Of a stretch of DNA of 18,480 nucleotides, positions 13,482 through 18,480 are shown one piece after another. Both the position numbers and the translations under genes were made by a program. The notes below the pieces were generated by a model, which saw nothing but the letters and a program-made list of their open reading frames with translations, did no database searches and was not told where the DNA came from. Source of the stretch: an uncultured Clostridium sp. (GTDB lineage Bacteria > Bacillota > Clostridia > TANB77 > CAG-508); NCBI GenBank assembly GCA_900557045.1, contig USQY01000033.1:1-18480 (forward strand). The letters run 5' to 3'. The first letter of the stretch is position 1, and each line of letters starts with the position of its first letter.

Positions 13482-14756
13482 TTAATATGATGCTTTTGCA
13501 TCTTTTAGATAATATTCGTTAATTAACTCTATAACCACATTTGGTAACCATAGGTGATAATCTAATGAATCTTTATCTATTTTGTCTTTAGAAATCATTT
13601 CTAAAGGCTCTACATCATAAGTTTTATTATTAGATTTAACTATCATTCCAATCTTTTGACTCAAATATATCTGGACTTTTGTTTTGGGTGGTAGAGATTT
13701 ATCTAATACTTGAAATTTGCTATTATGAAGCGAGAAAACACCTGCATTATCAATTGTTCTCTCAAATTTCACACATAATAACTCGTCTAAATTATAGCGT
13801 TTTGGTAATTTTAAAAATACACTTTTGGAACTACTTGCTGCTACAGAAAATTTTGAATTATATTTTTCAATATAAACTTTAAGAAATTCATTTGCCTGCT
13901 CTATGGTCGTTATATGATTAATTCTAAACTCTGTAACTAACCTACTTTGAAGTGTTTCCCATAATCTTTCAATTCTTCCTTTTGCCTGGGGAGAAGATGC
14001 TGGAAACATTTCAATACCAAGTTCTTCAACTATTCTTCCAAATTGTGTTATACCTTTTTGACGTCCATTTAACTGCTCTTCAATTGTTATGTGGTCGTCA
14101 ACTTTTTTTGGTGGAAAAAATACACTATACTTATCGGGATATAAAGATATTGGTATTCTATGATTTTCTAACGTTTGCCTTAACACTTCTAAATATCCTA
14201 ATAAACATTCATTTTTACACATATATAAGCCTGTTACTTTTCCTGTTGCATCATCTATAAAACCATGAAGTGAATACTTTTGACCGTTTTCGAACCAATC
14301 AAATGGTGTTCCATCTGCTTGTAACATCATGCCTTCAGCGGCTTTTCTTTTTCTTCTGTGATGTGACTTTGTTTTACGATGTTTTTTTGGACTTTTAATT
14401 CCGGCTTGTCTCAATATTTTATACAATGCCGAATACGATATGTTTATATTTTCTCGTTCACTTAAAAGTTCCTGAAAATGCTTGAAATTTGATATTTCAT
14501 ACTCATAAGATTGCCTAAGACCTAATATTTTACTTTTTGTTTCATCTGATATCGTGTTTTTGGGTTTTCTGCCACGATTTCCATGTTGAATGGATTTTAT
14601 GCCGTTTTCTTTAACCTCCTTTTTGATTTGTTTTACACGGCGTTCAGAAATTCCCAAAGCTGTTGCAACTTGTTTTACTGTACATTGTCCTTTTATACAT
14701 GCTTCAATTAAAGTGGCTCTCTTTACATCTTTTTGTTTTAACATTAAATATTCCAC
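13482..14756 (-). CDS. DDE transposase, IS1202/ISNCY family
   Basis: A 424-residue transposase. Residues about 14-50 are a helix-turn-helix (CIKGQCTVKQVATALGISER), followed by a second DNA-binding segment and a basic region (KKHRKTKSHHRRKRK). The catalytic core shows MLQADGTPFDWF (D148), SLYPDKYS (D208) and KGRIERLWETLQ (E263), the DDE triad of the integrase-like fold. A C-terminal beta domain follows (STYDVEP-like). The length and ADG.PFDW motif fit the IS1202 group. The frame is intact, so the element may be active. AT content is similar to the host, but codons such as CGC and CGT are used here. Confidence 0.9.
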   Translation of the reverse strand: MEYLMLKQKDVKRATLIEACIKGQCTVKQVATALGISERRVKQIKKEVKENGIKSIQHGNRGRKPKNTISDETKSKILGLRQSYEYEISNFKHFQELLSERENINISYSALYKILRQAGIKSPKKHRKTKSHHRRKRKAAEGMMLQADGTPFDWFENGQKYSLHGFIDDATGKVTGLYMCKNECLLGYLEVLRQTLENHRIPISLYPDKYSVFFPPKKVDDHITIEEQLNGRQKGITQFGRIVEELGIEMFPASSPQAKGRIERLWETLQSRLVTEFRINHITTIEQANEFLKVYIEKYNSKFSVAASSSKSVFLKLPKRYNLDELLCVKFERTIDNAGVFSLHNSKFQVLDKSLPPKTKVQIYLSQKIGMIVKSNNKTYDVEPLEMISKDKIDKDSLDYHLWLPNVVIELINEYYLKDAKASY

Positions 14757-14868
14757 CTTCCTATTTTAACTAATTTTTACATATTTATACATCGATGGGT
14801 GAAATATTCGCTTATAAACTTTCAGGGTGATTTTATCATAAATTAAATACAATTGATTTAAATTTTGC

Positions 14869-14897
14869 TTGAAAAATAAAAAATAATATGGTAAGAT
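14869..14897 (+). promoter_or_regulatory. Predicted promoter of the lipoprotein gene
   Basis: TTGAAA (14869-14874), 17-bp spacer, TAAGAT (14892-14897), 52 nt before the start codon, just outside the insertion sequence end. Confidence 0.55.
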
Positions 14898-14949
14898 AAA
14901 TATATGTTTAATAATCTAAACAAAAAAATAAAGTGGAGGTTTTAGTTTT

Positions 14950-15405
14950 ATGAAAAGTAAAAAAATAATAATTGTATCAATTTTTTTAATTGTAATGGCA
15001 GTATTATTAACAGGATGTGAAAGTCGTAGTAGTAAGTCATATACTTATGATGTTGAAACAGGAGACAAAATCGAAATAAAAATGAACACAACTGGTGGAT
15101 ATGATATGACATCAAAGTTACCAATAAAATTTTCTAAAGATGATGAAGTGATATCACAAGGTGCATTTGGAAAAGAAAATGTTTATGATTTATATTATGA
15201 TAGATTAAAAAGTGATTCAGATGTAAATTTGATAGAAGAAAAGAGTAAGGATAATATAAAGTATTTCTTTTATGAATATAAGGGTAGTGAATACAATTAT
15301 ATAATAAAAATAAAGGATTCAGATACATGTTTTATATTAGCAAATAATGTAAGCAGAAAATCAGCTCAAGAAATATTTGAAAAATTAGAATTTGAAGTGA
15401 AATAG
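14950..15405 (+). CDS. Small lipoprotein with unknown C-terminal domain
   Basis: A 151-residue secreted lipoprotein. KSKK is followed by a hydrophobic segment and the lipobox LLTGC, so C23 would be lipidated and the protein anchored on the outer face of the membrane. The mature part (about 128 residues) has alternating strands (YDVETGDKIEIKMNTTGGYD, YNYIIKIKDSDTCFILANN) and ends in AQEIFEKLEFEVK, a beta-rich fold of a type common among small clostridial lipoproteins. I do not recognise a specific family. The ribosome site is GTGGAGG. A hairpin terminator follows, so it is a single-gene unit. Confidence 0.85.
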   Translation: MKSKKIIIVSIFLIVMAVLLTGCESRSSKSYTYDVETGDKIEIKMNTTGGYDMTSKLPIKFSKDDEVISQGAFGKENVYDLYYDRLKSDSDVNLIEEKSKDNIKYFFYEYKGSEYNYIIKIKDSDTCFILANNVSRKSAQEIFEKLEFEVK

Positions 15406-15433
15406 ATTTTATTGTTATTTTATTGTTATATGA

Positions 15434-15467
15434 AAGGAAGTTGTTTTGGGACATCTTCCTTTTTTTT
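15434..15467 (+). terminator. Terminator after the lipoprotein gene
   Basis: Stem AAGGAAG / CTTCCTT with a 14-nt loop, followed by TTTTTT. Confidence 0.85.
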
Positions 15468-15542
15468 ATGATGGAGATTGAAAATTCGGAAGTGTTATAT
15501 AAATATATGATAGGTTAAAGTTTAATACTTTTGCAATTAGCC

Positions 15543-15810
15543 GGCTGAAAGCTAGTATTATGTAATCGTAGAAATGTATATTGTGTTATGAGCTTCGCCC
15601 CAACTACGTACAGAGAGTAATAAATTTTCCTTGTAATGTTTGAAGTTCCGGTTGTTTAAAAGAAGTAGCTAGTTTAGTTTCTTATTTTAAAATTAATGAG
15701 GGTTTACAAGTCAAAAATTTATAACTCTCTGTAACTAGTCGGTCCCCACCTTGACTTCGCTTCATAACACAATATACATTTCTACGATTACATAATACTA
15801 GCTTTCAGCC
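15543..15810. repeat. 268-bp MITE-like hairpin element with 49-bp perfect terminal repeats
   Basis: Positions 15543-15591 (starting ggctgaaagctagtattatg) are the exact reverse complement of 15762-15810. The inner part is also palindromic with mismatches: acgtacagagagtaataaatttt against its partner near 15712-15736, ccttgtaa/ttacaag, and an inner tttaaaagaag/cttattttaaa. The whole element can fold into one long hairpin. It encodes no protein. It is probably a miniature transposable element or a structured non-coding element; no clear target duplication is visible. Confidence 0.85.
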
Positions 15811-15870
15811 TACTCTACAATAGAAATTGTTGAATGGTAACTATGATAGTAAATTTTATTTCAAAAAATA

Positions 15871-15899
15871 TTGACATAATATAACTAAAAATATATAAT
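15871..15899 (+). promoter_or_regulatory. Perfect-consensus promoter ahead of 5S-like fragment and helicase
   Basis: TTGACA (15871-15876), exactly 17 bp, TATAAT (15894-15899). Transcription should begin near 15906, at the start of the 5S-like fragment, as in an rRNA-type promoter. Confidence 0.8.
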
Positions 15900-15900
15900 A

Positions 15901-15983
15901 CTAACCTATAGAGAGATACCTGTTCCCATTCCGAACACAGAAGCCAAACTCTAGAATTTAGTTGAAAGTAATAGTTTAGTGTA
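15901..15983 (+). pseudogene. Truncated 5S rRNA-like fragment
   Basis: The stretch ctatagagagatacctgttc followed by ccattccgaacacagaagcc matches the conserved core of bacterial 5S rRNA (loop B, helix III and loop C; consensus ...ACACCTGTTCCCATTCCGAACACAGAAG). AGAG and CTCT can form helix II. The 5' strand of helix I and all of the 3' part (helices IV-V and closing strand) are missing or unrecognisable. It is not preceded by 16S/23S genes. It lies in the 5' leader of the helicase gene under a consensus promoter. Confidence 0.7.
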
Positions 15984-16037
15984 AAAACTATATAATATTA
16001 AAATTCAACAAAATATAAAAATAGAGGAGGAAGAAAT

Positions 16038-18358
16038 ATGGATAAGGAAACATTTTTAGAAGAGGAAAAAAAGCTAAAAATTACGGTAGACAAGATTATT
16101 GAAGAAGAAGAAAATATTCAAAATACTTTAAGTAAAAACTATGCAGTATGACATGGAAAATTTGGCAAAAGGGCTTGTGTTACAGATGTATGTAAACAAA
16201 TTAGACAATATGAAAAAATTAAAAAACACGCCATATTTTGCAAGAATGGACTTTCAAGAAAATAATAAAAATAAAGAAACTTTCTATATAGGTAAACTAT
16301 CAGTTTTAGATAGTAAAACCTTAGAGCCAATAGTAGTTGACTGGAGGGCTCCAATTTCAAATTTATATTATGAAGGTAAAATTGGTAAGGCTAATTACAA
16401 TGTTTTAAATGAAAAAATCGAAGGAGAAATTTTCTTAAAAAGGCAATATATTATTGAAAAAGGAAGATTAAAAAAATATGTCGATATTAATGTTACAGGA
16501 AATGACGAATTATTACAAAATGCCTTAGAGGAAAAAGCAGATGATAGGTTAAAAAATATAGTAGCAACAATTCAAGATGAGCAAAACAAAATAATTAGAG
16601 CACCAATAAATTCCCCATTAATAGTTCAAGGTGTTGCAGGTAGTCGGAAAAACTACGATTGCATTACATAGAATTGCATATTTAATCTATAATTATGAAA
16701 AAGAATTCAGACCTGATGAATTTATGATTATAGCACCAACTAAATTTTTTCTAAACTATATTTCCAATATACTTCCAGATTTAGGAGTAAATGATGTAAA
16801 ACAATATACTTTTGAGGATTTTGCCTATAATGTTATTGGCAAAAAGTTAAAAATTTCAGATAATAATGAAAAACTTGTAATGATTGTAAATAATGAAATA
16901 GATTCAGAATACAAAGAAAATATAGATGTTATTTTACAGGAATCAAAATTTAAATCATCAATTAGATTTAAGAAAATAATTGATAAATATTTAAGATATA
17001 TTGAAAATAATTATATTCCAAAAGCAGATTTTTGTTTTAATGGGTATATAATAATGGATTACAAAGAGATTAATGAATTGTTCACAAGCACATACAACAT
17101 GTATAATTTTGCGATGAGAATTAATGAAATAGAGAAAAATTTGATATATGAATTTAGAAAAAAATCAGATAAAATTGTAGAGGAGTTAAAATTAGAAAGA
17201 AGTAAAGCAGTTGAAAATTTACAAGGAGAGAAGCGTATAAAGGTTTATGAGGAATATGAGAAAAAAATTTATTTAATTGAAAAAGACTATAAAAAGATTG
17301 TAAAAAATTATTTAAAACAATTACATAATAAAACATGTATAGATTATTATAAAGATTTTTTAGAGAATTATCTAGTTGTTTTAGATAATAACAAAGAGGT
17401 TAATATAAATGAAAATTTAAGTCAATTTGAGGATAATAGATTAAATGAAAAATCAAATCAATTTGAGGATAATAGATTAAATGAAAAATTAGATAAATTT
17501 GCAGATAACGAATTAAATGAAATAATAAAATATTTAAAAAAATTAACATTACGAAATTTAAGTAATAATGAAGTTACATTTGAAGACTTAGCACCATTAA
17601 TGTATTTGCAATACAGAATTGCAGGAATTAAAGAAAAATGTAAAATCAAGCATGTTGTAATAGATGAAGCACAAGATTATGGTGAATTCCAATTTGATGT
17701 TTTGAAAACTATTTTAAATAGTAATTCAATGACAATTTTAGGGGATATTGCGCAAGGAGTTCATTATTATAGAGGAATAGAAAACTGGAAAAGGTTTATT
17801 GATGTAGAATTTAATGATACAAATGTTACATACACTACTTTACATAAAACATATAGAACTACAAAGGAAATTATGGATGTAGCTAATTCTGTAATTAATA
17901 AATTGCCTAAGTACGAAAAAGAATTTATTGTTTTGGGTGAACCTGTTATAGATAGAAAAAATTCTATAAATATTCAAAAACAGGATAATATGAAAGAACT
18001 TATTATGTCTGTAAATTCAAGAGTTGATGAATATTTGAAGAATAATTATAAATCAATTGCAATTATTGGAAAAGATATGAAAGAATGCAAGGAAATATAT
18101 AAGGAAATTGCCAAATTAAGAAATGATGTTAAATTAATTCAAGGTAAGGATTCAGAATATAATGCTGGTATTTCAATAGTACCATCATATTTGGCAAAAG
18201 GACTTGAGTTTGATTGTGTAATTATTGCAAATGCTAATAAGGAGAATTATGGAAATAGTAGTTTGGATATAAAATTGTTATATGTTACTATTACTAGGGC
18301 TATGAGTAAGTTGGATGTGTTTTATGTAGGAGAAATGAGTGAATTGTTGGCTGTATAG
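16038..18358 (+). CDS. HelD/UvrD-like superfamily 1 helicase, needs two +1 frameshifts
   Basis: Start ATG at 16038 after GAGGAGG. With two +1 shifts it gives about 772 residues, normal for HelD-like ATPases that strip and recycle RNA polymerase. The N-terminal coiled coil (MDKETFLEEEKKLKITVDKI) is followed by the family motif KTLEPIVVDWRAPISNLYYE. Walker A is GVAGSGKTTIALHRIAYL (near residue 200), Walker B VVIDEAQD (near 540), then GDIAQG, TYRTTKEIMDVAN, AKGLEFDCVII and LLYVTITRA. The zero frame stops at TGA 16149-16151, and again at TAG 16669 after a CGG codon at 16645 that interrupts Walker A. Apart from these two points the gene is intact. It may be recoded or a young pseudogene. Confidence 0.85.
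17423..17530 (+). repeat. Three 36-bp in-frame tandem repeats inside the helicase
   Basis: Units start at 17423, 17459 and 17495 and encode QFEDNRLNEKSN, QFEDNRLNEKLD and KFADNELNEIIK. The first two are nearly identical at DNA level. They lie in a charged linker before Walker B, where length change is likely tolerated. Confidence 0.85.
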
Positions 18359-18382
18359 ATTGGATGCACAAAAGAAATCTCA

Positions 18383-18420
18383 CAAAAAAGAGCAGTTCTT
18401 AAAGTTTAAGAACTGCTCTT
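18383..18420 (-). terminator. Terminator of the tRNA-Leu transcript
   Basis: A perfect inverted repeat (aagagcagttcttaaa paired with tttaagaactgctctt). The run TTTTTTG follows on the minus strand, so it most likely ends transcription coming from the tRNA; it may also slow plus-strand transcripts from the helicase. Confidence 0.8.
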
Positions 18421-18425
18421 CAAAT

Positions 18426-18480
18426 TGGTGCAGATGGCCGGAATCGAACCGGCACGGTTTATTCAACCGCAGGATTTTAA
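18426..18480 (-). tRNA. tRNA-Leu (anticodon UAA), 3' part, runs off the window
   Basis: Minus strand shows TTAAAATC (U33, anticodon TAA, A37, A38), a long variable arm (tgcggttgaataaaccgt), T arm GCCGGTTCGATTCCGGC, the acceptor 3' strand CATCTGC, A, and encoded CCA. The long variable arm and anticodon identify tRNA-Leu(UAA). The 5' half lies beyond the right edge. Confidence 0.93.

Larger units (their letters stand above)
13328..14835 (-). mobile_element. IS1202/ISNCY-type insertion sequence
   Basis: About 1.5 kb around a DDE transposase gene. The ends carry imperfect inverted repeats: left aaaatttcactaaaaagtata (first 20 or so bases from 13329) against the reverse complement of 14807-14835 (aaaatcaccctgaaagttta). 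Each end also has a second inner TTTCACC-type motif (left near 13370, right near 14799), as in elements with multiple transposase-binding sites. No clear target-site duplication was found in the flanks. Confidence 0.65.

Noticed and set aside
13482..14756. Possible second frame or programmed -1 shift in the transposase, as in IS3-type elements
   Set aside because: The transposase is one continuous 424-codon frame with both DNA-binding and DDE domains; no second frame is needed.
16149..16151. UGA read as an amino acid (Sec or Trp) in the helicase
   Set aside because: Reading through in the zero frame gives HGKFG and loses the family sequence; homology continues only in the +1 frame. UGA also serves as a normal stop in the cysteine desulfurase and glycosylase genes.
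2400..16660. Homopolymer sequencing errors as the cause of the frameshifts
   Set aside because: The extra bases are single Cs before GG, not in long homopolymers where such errors usually occur. Not fully excluded; raw reads are needed.

Overview
The window is about 18.5 kb of very AT-rich DNA. The gene content fits a Gram-positive Clostridia-type Bacillota: strong AAAGGA/GGAGG ribosome sites, TTGACA/TATAAT promoters, a cysteine desulfurase next to half-size TauE/SafE proteins, EF-P followed by a CD1247-like zinc-ribbon protein, ssrA, a split transketolase, and a tRNA-Leu(UAA) at the right edge. It looks like a gut-type clostridial chromosome, but the species cannot be fixed from the sequence alone.

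Layout. Positions 1-600 hold no gene but contain a 446-bp imperfect palindrome. Positions 628-3920 carry a Cys/His-rich carboxypeptidase-regulatory-like protein (+), then a minus-strand set: small membrane protein, two half-size TauE/SafE proteins, cysteine desulfurase, and an unknown membrane-anchored protein. A CDF transporter with a manganese-type metal quartet follows at 4139 (+). From 8931 down to 5176 (minus) lie a SprT-like protein, transketolase N-half, a PHP phosphoesterase and transketolase C-half; the last two share a repeated 58-nt leader element. tmRNA (9255-9609), EF-P and the zinc-ribbon protein run on the plus strand. DedA and a family-4 uracil-DNA glycosylase are on the minus strand. 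Positions 12.4-14.8 kb are accessory: a 33-aa gene with an apparent ACG start, coding remnants, and an IS1202/ISNCY-type insertion sequence. The right end has a lipoprotein, a 268-bp perfect-ended hairpin element, a consensus promoter driving a 5S rRNA-like fragment, a HelD/UvrD-like helicase, and a partial tRNA-Leu.

The most unusual signal is translational. Three otherwise intact genes (cysteine desulfurase, uracil-DNA glycosylase, helicase) are each broken by one extra base. In all three the extra base is a C directly before a conserved glycine codon, so the zero frame reads CGG. I found no other in-frame CGG codon in any gene of the window. Skipping that C restores the canonical motif each time (AQGSLR, GKAGQL and Walker A GSGKTT). 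The helicase carries a fourth +1 shift at a UGA-C context. This could be +1 recoding at an unread or very rare CGG codon, resembling Ty3-type frameshifting, or a coincidence of insertion mutations or assembly errors. The sequence alone cannot decide between these.
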